11,008 nucleotides of DNA from Acidobacteriaceae bacterium (lineage in GTDB: Bacteria > Acidobacteriota > Terriglobia > Terriglobales > Acidobacteriaceae): contig PMWR01000155.1 in NCBI GenBank assembly GCA_003166055.1, forward strand, positions 1 through 11,008. The letters are read 5' to 3'. Positions 1 to 6,976 of the stretch are shown piece by piece. The notes beneath the pieces are model-generated. The model was given only the letters and a program-made list of their open reading frames with translations. It did no database searches and was not told where the DNA came from. A program made the translations under genes and the position numbers. Each line of letters opens with the position of its first letter. Positions within the stretch are counted from its first letter, which is position 1.

Positions 1-22
1 TTGTAAGTTCTCAGTTGTAAGT
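1..22 (+). repeat. Left copy of a ~22-base inverted repeat
   Basis: This copy starts TTGTAAGTT and continues with CAGTTGTAAGT. It matches the reverse complement of 158-179 at 20 of 22 positions, by hand alignment. The unit is internally repetitive, since the block TTGTAAGTT occurs twice in the first 23 bases. It touches the window edge, so its full length is unknown. Confidence 0.7.
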
Positions 23-64
23 TAAATGCCCGTTTGATCGTCTCAACCCTTGAGTTACCACAGA

Positions 65-100
65 AATAAAAACCCCCGTCAAATGACGGGGGTTTTTATT
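65..100. terminator. Strong bidirectional intrinsic terminator
   Basis: Positions 65-81 are perfectly complementary to 84-100, giving a 17-bp stem around a two-base centre (in practice a 4-base AAAT loop). The stem core is CCCCCGTCA/TGACGGGGG, flanked by A5 on the left and T5 on the right, so a U-tract follows the GC stem on either strand. It lies about 95 bp past the stop of the minus-strand receptor gene and is the natural terminator for it. It could also serve a convergent gene to the left of the window. Confidence 0.9.
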
Positions 101-134
101 GTGCTCGGAATTGTGATTCGGCCTATTCTTCATG

Positions 135-164
135 TGTCAGTAAACATCCGATCGTTTACTGACA
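135..164. repeat. Perfect 11-bp hairpin overlapping the repeat
   Basis: TGTCAGTAAAC (135-145) is the exact reverse complement of 154-164, with an 8-base loop between. It has no T-tract, so it is not a standard terminator. It overlaps the start of the right repeat copy and may be part of the same mobile or repetitive unit. It may also protect the receptor mRNA 3' end. Function is not shown. Confidence 0.6.
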
Positions 165-189
165 ACTGAAAACTTACAACTGACAACTG
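158..189 (-). repeat. Right copy of the inverted repeat, with an extra partial unit
   Basis: Positions 158-179 are the inverted partner of 1-22 (20 of 22 match). A further unit, AACTGACAACTG at 178-189, continues the same sequence family, so this side is a short degenerate tandem array. It stops four bases before the receptor stop codon. Repeats of this look are, as far as I recall, scattered between genes in Acidobacteriota, but I could not search for copies. Confidence 0.65.
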
Positions 190-192
190 TTC

Positions 193-3100
193 TTAAAACA
201 GAATCTTCAGCGCGAGCTGAACGTTGAAGGGTTCGCCTGGCCCGATGCCTGGGGAGTAGTTGCCGGAGCCGATCGTAGATCCGCTGGTACCGAATCCCCC
301 ACCCGTTTCTTTGTTGGTCGACCAATAGTCATTGCACAGTTGCGTGCAGGCCGGGCTGGCCAGGTTGATGCGGTTGAACAGGTTATACATCTCGGCGCGG
401 AACTGAACGTTCACCGGGAAGTCATGAATGTCGAACTTGGTGTTTTTGAACACCGACAGATCGAAATCTTCATAACCCGGACCGTAGATGCTGTTGCGCG
501 CGATCGAACCCCAGGTGTTGCTTGCCGGATCGGCGAATGCCGCCGGGTTGAGCACCTGCACATACTTTCCGCCGTTCGAGTTGGTCAGGATGGCATGGCT
601 AACTCCAGCAAATGGATTGCCCACCTGGTTGACCCGCTGCGTGAATTCGTTCGTTCCGCTGGTGTCGTTGCTATCGTAGATCGTGATCGGCTGGCCGCCC
701 TTGAACGCAAATGCCGAGTTCAATGACCAACCTCCGGTCAGGAGCTTCGGTCCGCCAAAGGTCGGAACGTCATAGTTCAGATAGCCCACAAAAGAGTTGC
801 GGGTATCGAAGTCCGAGTTGCCGTAGTCACCCGGATCTCCCGGCAGGTTGTTCTTGAAGTCATAGCTGTCCTGCGGCAATGCGCCGCGATAGGCCGTCAC
901 TTCATCCAGGTTGTGACCCCACGTGTAGGCTGCCTGCGAAGTCAGATTGTGCCAGTTTGTCGTGCGGAAAATTGCCTGAAGCGAGTTGTAGTTTGACGTG
1001 CCGATGCTCTCCACCTGGTTGATGTCGGAGTAGCAGTAGCCGCCAAACGTGCATGGGGCGCCGGGGGTGGAAGGCGAAGGCAGGCCGCTGTATGCTCCCG
1101 GCGTGCCCCCCAGGTAGGGCTGGTTGATGTTGAGAAGGCTCAGCAGCTTGCGCCCCTGGCTGCCCACATAGCCAATCTGCATGAATGCCTTGTTGCCCAG
1201 CGATTGCTCGATCTGGAGGTTGAAATTGAAGTTGTAAGGCGACCGGAAGTTAGGAGCCACGCTGAACACGCCGCATGGGTTGGCCGCGGGGCAACCGAGC
1301 GTTGAGGTGGGAATGATCTCGACGCCGGGGACAATCGTGGTGGCGCCCGTCGTAAGTGTAAACACCGGGCTCGATCCGCCGGGATTGCCTTCAAGGCCGT
1401 TCGGTGCGCTGTTGCCGGGGCGGTTGTCGAGGAATGGGTTCGCATTGGGCGTGTCAAAGAACAGGCCGCCTCCGCCGCGAACCACCATCCCCTTCAGGCT
1501 CTTTGGTTGATAACTGAATCCGAGGCGCGGGCTGATGCTGTTCCAGTCGCTGCCGTAGATCTGGCTGATGTCCTGTCCATGGAAAGCGATGCCCGTCGGA
1601 GTCAGCCCCGGACGAAACACCGAGAGATCCTTCTTCGAGTCCTGCATCGGCTGCATGTAGTCGTAGCGGATTCCGAAGTTAACGTTGAACGATGTGGTGA
1701 TCTGGTAGCTGTCCTGCGCGAAAAGATCGAATCCATGCGAAAACACCAGGCGTTCGGGATTGCCGACCGCAATGGAGCCTTTGGTCAGATATCCCGCCAG
1801 GAAGTCCGCCAGATCCGCCACATCCGGGTCCGTCGTATTCCACGGCACCGAGCCGTCCCCCTTCGGCCCCTGCCCGCCCATGAAGTTGTAGCTGCCGATA
1901 GCGTGGCGATGGTAGAACTCGTCCACCTGCGCGCGACGGAACTCGCCACCCATGCGAAGCTGATGGCGGCCGATGGTCCAGTTGAGCGCGTCGTCAAGCA
2001 CGCCCGTCACGTCCTGGCGTCCCTCGGGCGGCGTGTTCCCGGTTGGTTCAAAGTCATACCCGATGTTGATATTCGGCGCGTTGACAAACGGAGAACCAGT
2101 CACGAATCCCGCCGTCGCAACGTCGCTGAAGTCGGTCTTGGCGTCGGAGAATGTCTGGTGAAAATAGTTCACGCCTGCGGTCAACGTGTTGCTGAGCGAA
2201 GGCCGGATGGACCAGTTGTAGCCCGCCGAGTAGTTGTAGACATGGATGGGGCCGATCTCGAAGAAGTAGGGGTTGATGTCCGTCGTGCCCACCGGGGCGG
2301 TCTGGTTGCCTTGTCCAAGGAACGCGCGCCCGTAGATGCTTTGTTTGTCGTTGAAGGTGTGGTCCACCTTCATCACGCCGTTGTAGCTGTAGCCGAACTC
2401 CGGAGCCGCATTCTGAATTCCGCCCGCAGACGTGCCTGTCAGAAGGTTTGCCGGCCAGAGAATTGCAATCAACTGCGAGGTTGCGCTATTCAGTGGCACG
2501 TTGGCTGCCTTCAGCAGCGCCGTCGCCGCGGCCTGGTAGTACTGGTTCGGCTCGTATCCCGTGTCGCCGGTCGCAATGTTGAACTTCTGTTTCTCAAAAT
2601 TGGTAAACCAGAACGTGTGGTCCTTCCAGAGCGGCCCGCCCAGCGACGCGCCCCACTGCACGTTCTCCAGCGGCAGCTCACCCAGCGTATTGAAAGGGTT
2701 CTGCGCCGCCAATGCCTGGTTGCGCTCGTAGTAGTAGATGGAGCCGTGAAGCTGGTTGGTTCCCGATTTCGTCACCAGGTTCACGCTTCCCCCAGGATTC
2801 CGGCCCACCTCCGCTGACGATTGCGTCTGCAGGCTGAACTCGGCGATGGAATCGATCGGCAGAGTAACGCCCGCAATGTTCTCGACACCGCCCTGATTGA
2901 CCGCCGGAATATTGTGCCACCAGTCATTGTTATCTGCGCCGTCAATCTGCCAGTTGACCTGGTTACCGCGGGTTCCGTTTACCGAACCAAAGCCGCCCAG
3001 CGAGTAGCCGGCAAACCCAGGCGCCAGCCCGATCAGCTGGGTAAAATCTCGGCCGTTGAGCGGAATATCCTGTACGGTGATTTCGGGAATATCCGTGGTC

Positions 3101-3513
3101 TGGGTCGTCGTGGTTGTATCCAGCGCAAGACCGGATGCGGAAACTTCCACCGTCTCTCCCGCGGCAGCCACATTCAGCTTCACCGCAAGCGTGTAGATGA
3201 CGCCTGCCGTAACAGGAACGTTGACCACCGTGGACGACTTGAAACCGTTGGCGTTCACCGCAATGGTATAGCTGCCCAGCGGCAAATCCTGAAAGCTGTA
3301 CTCGCCCGCACTCGAGCTGATCGTCTTATGCGAGGTGTTGGTCGCCGTCTCTGTTGCTTCAACTGTCGCCCCCGGCACCACGGCGCCCGATTGATCGGTT
3401 ACCGTGCCGTTGATGCCGCCACGGAACGTTTGTGAAAAGCCCGGTAGTGCCATCAGCGCCGCGAGTGCCAGCAGCCACGCAGTCAATCCACTTCGAGTCA
3501 TTCGATATTTCAT
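193..3513 (-). CDS. TonB-dependent receptor, Oar-like, with carboxypeptidase-regulatory-like N-domain
   Basis: The 1106-aa product is a predicted outer-membrane beta-barrel for energy-dependent uptake of large substrates, often oligosaccharides or peptides in this family; the substrate cannot be read here. A signal peptide covers residues 1-27 or so (basic start, WLLALAALMALPGFS core). A CarboxypepD_reg-like Ig-fold follows at about 31-125 (GTVTDQSGAVVPGATV, then GEYSFQDLPLGSYTI). The plug starts near 140 with the family hallmark PLNGRDFTQLIGLAPGF, then WQIDGADNN and NPGGSVNLVTKSGTNQ. The rest is barrel, ending in a strand with terminal Phe (LALKILF). Three close cysteine pairs in the C-terminal half could form disulfides. 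The start is supported by GGAGG (3523-3527) nine bases upstream. Length is usual for acidobacterial members. It is a single-gene unit with a strong terminator downstream. No SusD-like partner is adjacent, unlike Bacteroidota systems. Confidence 0.93.
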   Translation of the reverse strand: MKYRMTRSGLTAWLLALAALMALPGFSQTFRGGINGTVTDQSGAVVPGATVEATETATNTSHKTISSSAGEYSFQDLPLGSYTIAVNANGFKSSTVVNVPVTAGVIYTLAVKLNVAAAGETVEVSASGLALDTTTTTQTTDIPEITVQDIPLNGRDFTQLIGLAPGFAGYSLGGFGSVNGTRGNQVNWQIDGADNNDWWHNIPAVNQGGVENIAGVTLPIDSIAEFSLQTQSSAEVGRNPGGSVNLVTKSGTNQLHGSIYYYERNQALAAQNPFNTLGELPLENVQWGASLGGPLWKDHTFWFTNFEKQKFNIATGDTGYEPNQYYQAAATALLKAANVPLNSATSQLIAILWPANLLTGTSAGGIQNAAPEFGYSYNGVMKVDHTFNDKQSIYGRAFLGQGNQTAPVGTTDINPYFFEIGPIHVYNYSAGYNWSIRPSLSNTLTAGVNYFHQTFSDAKTDFSDVATAGFVTGSPFVNAPNINIGYDFEPTGNTPPEGRQDVTGVLDDALNWTIGRHQLRMGGEFRRAQVDEFYHRHAIGSYNFMGGQGPKGDGSVPWNTTDPDVADLADFLAGYLTKGSIAVGNPERLVFSHGFDLFAQDSYQITTSFNVNFGIRYDYMQPMQDSKKDLSVFRPGLTPTGIAFHGQDISQIYGSDWNSISPRLGFSYQPKSLKGMVVRGGGGLFFDTPNANPFLDNRPGNSAPNGLEGNPGGSSPVFTLTTGATTIVPGVEIIPTSTLGCPAANPCGVFSVAPNFRSPYNFNFNLQIEQSLGNKAFMQIGYVGSQGRKLLSLLNINQPYLGGTPGAYSGLPSPSTPGAPCTFGGYCYSDINQVESIGTSNYNSLQAIFRTTNWHNLTSQAAYTWGHNLDEVTAYRGALPQDSYDFKNNLPGDPGDYGNSDFDTRNSFVGYLNYDVPTFGGPKLLTGGWSLNSAFAFKGGQPITIYDSNDTSGTNEFTQRVNQVGNPFAGVSHAILTNSNGGKYVQVLNPAAFADPASNTWGSIARNSIYGPGYEDFDLSVFKNTKFDIHDFPVNVQFRAEMYNLFNRINLASPACTQLCNDYWSTNKETGGGFGTSGSTIGSGNYSPGIGPGEPFNVQLALKILF

Positions 3514-3585
3514 TAGGCCTATCCTCCAGGGGATGCAGGTAGAGTTGTGCTGTCATGCGCCCGGAAACGTGAAAAACAACTGCGG

Positions 3586-3601
3586 ATGCGCGGGCGCGCA
3601 T
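3586..3601. repeat. GC-rich hairpin in the receptor leader
   Basis: ATGCGCG (3586-3592) pairs with CGCGCAT (3595-3601) around a two-base centre. It lies 73-88 bases upstream of the receptor start codon and would be in the 5' untranslated region if transcription begins further upstream. It could affect mRNA stability or translation. In such GC-rich DNA it may also be chance. Confidence 0.35.
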
Positions 3602-3767
3602 GAGCGTGCTAAGTCCTATTTTTTCTTGGGGTGTCTACAAGGATGGTATGTTTGCGGATGTGCTTCCATATCCAACACTACTTTGATGTCCCATAAAGAT
3701 TCAATGAAGAAACCTCTCAACAAAGCCGCAACCCAAAACAAACATCCCGTCAAATTAAGCATCTAAA

Positions 3768-3796
3768 TCGCCATTTTTATTGATACGGCCCATAAT
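3768..3796 (+). promoter_or_regulatory. Possible sigma70-type promoter for UspA-1
   Basis: TCGCCA (3768-3773) and CATAAT (3791-3796) are 17 bp apart and match TTGACA/TATAAT at 4/6 and 5/6 positions. A start near 3803 would give a leader of about 160 bases. The Crp-type palindrome at 3879-3894 would then lie downstream of the start, which fits repression better than activation. A nearer promoter may exist that I could not recognise. Confidence 0.25.
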
Positions 3797-3817
3797 CGCT
3801 GAAGGCGGGTGCCTCTT

Positions 3818-3840
3818 CTTGCGCTTTTTCCTGGCGCAAG
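3818..3840. repeat. Perfect 7-bp inverted repeat upstream of UspA-1
   Basis: CTTGCGC (3818-3824) and GCGCAAG (3834-3840) flank a 9-base loop, TTTTTCCTG. There is no T-tract after the stem on either strand, so a terminator is unlikely. It may be an operator or a leader hairpin. Confidence 0.4.
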
Positions 3841-3878
3841 GGTGGGAAGGCTCACACTCATTGTGGACCGAATCAGTC

Positions 3879-3894
3879 GGTGAGCTAAATCACT
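3879..3894. promoter_or_regulatory. Crp-type palindrome upstream of UspA-1
   Basis: The site reads GGTGA-GCTAAA-TCACT. The core GTGA-N6-TCAC is perfect and matches the two sites upstream of UspA-2 (8837-8852 and 8859-8874). Its centre is about 78 bp before the UspA-1 start codon. A Crp/Fnr protein with CRP-like recognition residues is encoded at 6241-6954. Binding is inferred. Confidence 0.5.
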
Positions 3895-3952
3895 CCGCAG
3901 AGTGCGCGCTGACACATCTCTGGGCTGGCCACGGTGCCACCCTGTCCAGTAC

Positions 3953-3959
3953 GAGGTGA
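3953..3959 (+). promoter_or_regulatory. Ribosome binding site that fixes the UspA-1 start
   Basis: GAGGTGA lies five bases before ATG 3965. It decides the start against the in-frame ATG at 3902, which would add 21 residues unlike a Usp N-terminus. Confidence 0.75.
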
Positions 3960-3964
3960 ATCCC

Positions 3965-4948
3965 ATGCTGGATTCTTCCCCAAATGCCGCCGGGAACGCT
4001 TGGTACAATCCGGCAGCCATCCTCGTCGCCACCGATCTAACCGACCTCGACCGGCTGATGCCTTTTGCGCTCGAACAGGCCCTGGAAACCAGGGCGCGCC
4101 TCTTTCTTCTCCATGTGCTGACCGCGGGTACGGGCATGGCGGTGGATGTTGTCGGCATGCCCTGCTACGATCCCGCCGCAGCTCTTGAAGCGGCTACCAA
4201 AGCCCTGAATCCCTGGTGCGAACTGGCACGCCGCAAAGGCATCGAGTGCGATGCCCTGATCCGCGAAGGCCGTGTCGCTAACCAGGTTGCGGAAGTTCTT
4301 CGCCAATTCCAGGCGGATCGCGTTCTCCTCGGCACTCGAAGCCGCAGCAAATTAGGGAAGCTGCTGCTCGGGTCCGTGGCGGAACAAGTGCTGCGCTCGG
4401 TTAACCTCCCGGTCATTACCGTGGGACCCGAGGCTCATCTCCCGGTGGACGCACAGCCGCGCGTCGTCTTGCACGCCACCACACTCAGAGAGACCTCCAT
4501 TCCGAGCGCAGCACTTGCATGTCGAATCGCGGCAAATCAGAGAGCGAAGCTGGTCCTGCTCCATGTGCTCCCTCCCGCTGAAGAGCCAGGCGTGTTTCAG
4601 TCTTTCACCGGCAAAACAGGCCGCAGCGGGCAACCAGCCAGCCTCGACGCCGCGGCACTCCATGAGCTCAGTCTGTTTGTGGCGAAAACCGGCGCCGGAT
4701 GCTGCTCGGCCATTGTGCCCCAGGTTGTGCATGGAAACCCGTCCATCGAGATTCTGGCCGCAGCCGCTGAATGCCACGCAAGCCTCATCGTTCTGGCCGC
4801 CACTGAACGCTCAATCTTCCAGAATCTTACCCGCGACCGCACCATCTACCGGGTCCTGGCCCACGCCCGCTGTCCCGTCCTCACCCTCCGCGAACCATTC
4901 GCCGCATCTGTCCCGCTCAAGGAACAATTGAGTTCCATGCATTCTTGA
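3965..4948 (+). CDS. Tandem-domain universal stress protein (UspA-1)
   Basis: The 327-aa cytoplasmic protein has two Usp folds. Domain 1 covers about residues 16-152: ILVATDL (D24 at the usual adenine-contacting place), then the nucleotide loop G123-T-R-S126, nine residues, and G136-S137-VAEQVL. The second glycine of the usual G-x2-G is Ser126, so ATP binding may be altered. Domain 2 (about 163-312) keeps the core strands VLHAT, LVLLHVLPP and LIVLAATE but has lost the glycine loop, so it is probably a non-binding partner domain. The start is ATG 3965 because GAGGTGA (3953-3959) sits five bases upstream; the frame is open to an earlier ATG at 3902 with no ribosome site. Such proteins help cells survive starvation, low oxygen or damage. 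A Crp-type palindrome precedes it. It is a paralogue of the protein at 7855-8754 in architecture, but not a close copy. Confidence 0.9.
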   Translation: MLDSSPNAAGNAWYNPAAILVATDLTDLDRLMPFALEQALETRARLFLLHVLTAGTGMAVDVVGMPCYDPAAALEAATKALNPWCELARRKGIECDALIREGRVANQVAEVLRQFQADRVLLGTRSRSKLGKLLLGSVAEQVLRSVNLPVITVGPEAHLPVDAQPRVVLHATTLRETSIPSAALACRIAANQRAKLVLLHVLPPAEEPGVFQSFTGKTGRSGQPASLDAAALHELSLFVAKTGAGCCSAIVPQVVHGNPSIEILAAAAECHASLIVLAATERSIFQNLTRDRTIYRVLAHARCPVLTLREPFAASVPLKEQLSSMHS

Positions 4949-4981
4949 ACAGCAGGCGCGCCGTGCCTCGCCTCTCCGCTC

Positions 4982-5971
4982 TCACTCTCGATCCAGCGCG
5001 CCATCTTTCCGGTACGTTGCAAGAACAGTGTGCCCTCTCGGGAGAAACACCGCGTCGTCAAACATCTTCGACATCCACCCACCGGTGACCGAAGCAAACT
5101 TATTGAGAAGCTTAGCTGTGATTGAGTGATCGATTACAGTTTTCGGGCGGCCCAATATTGCATTGAGCCTTCTGCTTATCATAGTGCTAACGTAGGCCTG
5201 CAAGTGGCAGTCAGCCACGACTTCATGCTCGATCGCTACGAGGCTGACCGGAAAAATCCCGGCAATGGCTTCCAGCGTTTTGTCCGGCCAATGGGTGAGA
5301 TGGTGCGGCGGCAGATTAAGAAAGCCATTTTGGACAAACTTCAGGTAGGAGTCCTCGCTCGGGACGGCAAAAATCAACAGCCCACCCGGCTCGAGACATT
5401 CGATGCAACTGGCGATAAAGGCGCCTGGCCCGGAGACGTGCTCCAAAACCTGGAATGAACAGACAACCTGGTAAGCAGCCGGACAAGCCTGAGCATGCCC
5501 TTCTATAGATTCGGTGCGAACATCAAGTCCGCTCGCTCGAGCTTTCTCTGCCGCAGTATGAGAATACTCAAGGCCCGTATATTGAGCGGAGGTGAGTTTT
5601 TTCCCGAACCATCCCACACCGCAGCCAACTTCGAGTACGCGCGCGCCTGGCGGCATCCATTTTATCGCCATTTCGTATTCGGCTTTGTCTTCCAGGTAAT
5701 ACCAATCGAACGACTGGAAACCCGCGTAGAACTCCGGGGACCCTGGCAGTTCCGGATCAAAGAAGACGAGGCTGCATCTCCGGCAGCGGTAAACCTCAAT
5801 CCAAGGTGTTCCCTTGAGATCGTGTTTCACCAACTCCCTCTGTTCCTTCCAATACGATTGAACGATCAGATCTATGCCGATTTTTGTTTCGAAGAGCGTG
5901 TCGCCGCTGCCGCACAGAGGGCATTTTGGCTTCGCCGCGGCATCGGATTGACCCGTGTTCGAGGTTTCCAT
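4982..5971 (-). CDS. Class I SAM-dependent methyltransferase with N-terminal zinc ribbon
   Basis: The 329-aa product should transfer a methyl group from S-adenosylmethionine; the acceptor is unknown. An N-terminal zinc ribbon is formed by C17-P-L-C20 and C63-R-R-C66. The Rossmann-type core follows: motif I LEVGCGVG (113-120), the acidic end of strand 2 at GLEYS (E135), then FQVLEHV (173-179) and LEPGGLLIFAVP, as in the Methyltransf_23/UbiE-like group. The arrangement resembles zinc-ribbon methyltransferases of nucleotide-sugar or surface-polysaccharide pathways, but no sugar genes are nearby, so this is only a family resemblance. ATG 5971 is chosen because GGAGG (5980-5984) is eight bases upstream. 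A GTG at 5980 in the same frame would overlap that site. It converges on UspA-1 with a 33-bp gap and no visible terminator. Confidence 0.88.
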   Translation of the reverse strand: METSNTGQSDAAAKPKCPLCGSGDTLFETKIGIDLIVQSYWKEQRELVKHDLKGTPWIEVYRCRRCSLVFFDPELPGSPEFYAGFQSFDWYYLEDKAEYEMAIKWMPPGARVLEVGCGVGWFGKKLTSAQYTGLEYSHTAAEKARASGLDVRTESIEGHAQACPAAYQVVCSFQVLEHVSGPGAFIASCIECLEPGGLLIFAVPSEDSYLKFVQNGFLNLPPHHLTHWPDKTLEAIAGIFPVSLVAIEHEVVADCHLQAYVSTMISRRLNAILGRPKTVIDHSITAKLLNKFASVTGGWMSKMFDDAVFLPRGHTVLATYRKDGALDRE

Positions 5972-6240
5972 TCCTAACACCTCCCAAAGGGATTTTAGAT
6001 GGCTAGTCCTGCATTTCCATCATGCATCTTCAAGCCAAAACCTCGGATTGTCGCAATTGTCTATGTGAACCAGGCCAGAAGGTGCAAAAGGCAATCTGGG
6101 AGCCGTTAATGCGCCGTGTAATAGGATGACGTTTTAGTTCGGATCAGCGTGAGCCTTAGCCACTGAAGGGCACGCTTGGGCCGCGATGGACAAAAGCCAA
6201 CTTTCTCCGCGGCCTCTTCGGTCACACGAAAAAGACAAAT
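5972..6240. other. Spacer between the Crp/Fnr gene and the methyltransferase gene
   Basis: These 269 bp separate two minus-strand genes, so they should hold the end of the regulator transcript and the methyltransferase promoter. I see a 7-bp inverted repeat (GGCCGCG at 6179-6185, CGCGGCC at 6208-6214) with a 22-base loop and no T-tract, which is too weak to call a terminator. Isolated TGTGA half-sites occur (e.g. near 6064), but no full palindrome. No small gene is supported. Confidence 0.5.
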
Positions 6241-6954
6241 CTAAGCTGTAAGCCGTTCCAGTTGATCCGGCTTGACGATGGTCATGCTGGACCCCTTGAT
6301 GGTGATCCATTGGTCGCGCCGGAACTGGTTCAGAAGCCGCGTCACGGTCTCGCGCGAGGTCCCTGCCATATTGGCAATCTCCTCATGCGTCAGCGCCATG
6401 GTGAACCGGATCTCAGGCTTGCCGTTAGCCGACGACCGGCCCCAGTCCAGCAGCAATCGTGCCAGCCTGCCCGCGGCAGACCCTGACAGCGCCAGCCGCT
6501 TGGCGTCATGAAACACCGTCAGGTATTCGCCCGAGAGCGATTGCGCCGCATGCATGCTGGCGATTCCATGGCGGCCGAGAAAATCGACAAACTCCTGCTT
6601 GCGCACCGTCTTAACCTGGCAGGGCTCAATCGCCTCCGCCGTTACTTCGTGCGGGACATTGGCCAGAACCGCGCTCAAGCCCATCACGTCACCGGGACCG
6701 GCAATCTTTAGAATCATGGTCTTGCCGTCGCGCGAAGTGGACGAAATCTTCACCTGCCCGAAACAGATCACAAAAACGTTGCGTGCCGGGTCCCCCTCGG
6801 TAAACAGCTTTGCGCCCCGTGCGTGGCTCATCATAATGCCGATACCGTCGTAGTCCCGCAACGCTTCGGCTGTGAGATTGCAGAACATCCGCAGATGGCG
6901 ATGCTCACAATTGATGCAATCTTCCGGGGGGTGATGAGGATGGAACGTAGCCAT
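6241..6954 (-). CDS. Crp/Fnr-family regulator with FNR-like cysteines and CRP-like recognition helix
   Basis: This 237-aa transcription factor has the full family layout. A cysteine motif C13-x2-C16-x8-C25 comes first. The cNMP-binding-type beta-roll follows at about 30-120 (LFTEGDPARNVFVICFGQVKI, GPGDVMGLSAVL). The dimer helix spans about 135-157. The winged HTH spans about 160-230 (LTHEEIANMAGTSRETVTRLL). C112, in EPCQVKTV, aligns with FNR C122, so all four FNR cluster ligands have counterparts, although the first three are spaced differently from E. coli FNR. The cAMP phosphate-binding Arg-Ser of CRP is absent (PHEVTA there). The recognition helix has R201, E202 and R206, matching CRP R180/E181/R185, which read TGTGA; FNR has Val at the first place. 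Such palindromes precede both Usp genes. Inferred: an Fe-S (oxygen or redox) sensor acting at CRP-type sites. The start has no strong ribosome site. Confidence 0.9.
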   Translation of the reverse strand: MATFHPHHPPEDCINCEHRHLRMFCNLTAEALRDYDGIGIMMSHARGAKLFTEGDPARNVFVICFGQVKISSTSRDGKTMILKIAGPGDVMGLSAVLANVPHEVTAEAIEPCQVKTVRKQEFVDFLGRHGIASMHAAQSLSGEYLTVFHDAKRLALSGSAAGRLARLLLDWGRSSANGKPEIRFTMALTHEEIANMAGTSRETVTRLLNQFRRDQWITIKGSSMTIVKPDQLERLTA

Positions 6955-6976
6955 ACTTTTTCTGCTGTTCTATCGA

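Larger units (their letters stand above)
1..192. other. Non-coding left edge with inverted repeats and a terminator
   Basis: No credible gene lies here. The stretch begins with a repeat (1-22) that returns inverted at 158-179. It also holds a 17-bp-stem terminator (65-100) and a second perfect hairpin (135-164). It ends directly at the stop codon of the minus-strand receptor gene. It is clearly more AT-rich than the neighbouring genes. It probably separates the receptor's 3' end from whatever lies to the left of the window. Confidence 0.75.
3514..3964. promoter_or_regulatory. Divergent intergenic region between the receptor and UspA-1
   Basis: These 451 bp separate two genes transcribed away from each other, so both promoters should lie here. 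The middle (about 3605-3780) is AT-rich; the flanks are GC-rich. Visible elements are a GC hairpin in the receptor leader (3586-3601), a 7-bp-arm hairpin (3818-3840) and a Crp-type palindrome (3879-3894). A possible UspA-1 promoter is TCGCCA-N17-CATAAT (3768-3796). I could not assign a convincing promoter to the receptor. No plausible small gene was found. Confidence 0.6.

Noticed and set aside
1..189. CRISPR array
   Set aside because: The repeats are few, degenerate, partly inverted, and lack regular unique spacers. No cas genes are present.
1507..2817. 436-codon plus-strand open frame opposite the receptor gene
   Set aside because: It lies wholly antisense to a clear receptor coding region. 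Its product is an Arg/Val-rich string with no recognisable domain, typical of a GC-rich shadow frame.
3404..3766. 120-codon plus-strand frame overlapping the receptor start and its spacer
   Set aside because: It overlaps the receptor signal-peptide region antisense. It has no ribosome site and no recognisable family.
3902..3964. Upstream ATG that would lengthen UspA-1 by 21 residues
   Set aside because: There is no ribosome binding site before it, while GAGGTGA is correctly spaced before ATG 3965. The extra residues do not resemble a Usp N-terminus.
5972..5980. GTG start at 5980 for the methyltransferase
   Set aside because: The GTG overlaps the GGAGG that serves ATG 5971, so the ATG is the better start.
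6179..6214. GGCCGCG/CGCGGCC as a terminator of the Crp/Fnr gene
   Set aside because: The loop is 22 bases long and no T-tract follows on the minus strand. Such 7-bp GC matches are expected in GC-rich DNA.
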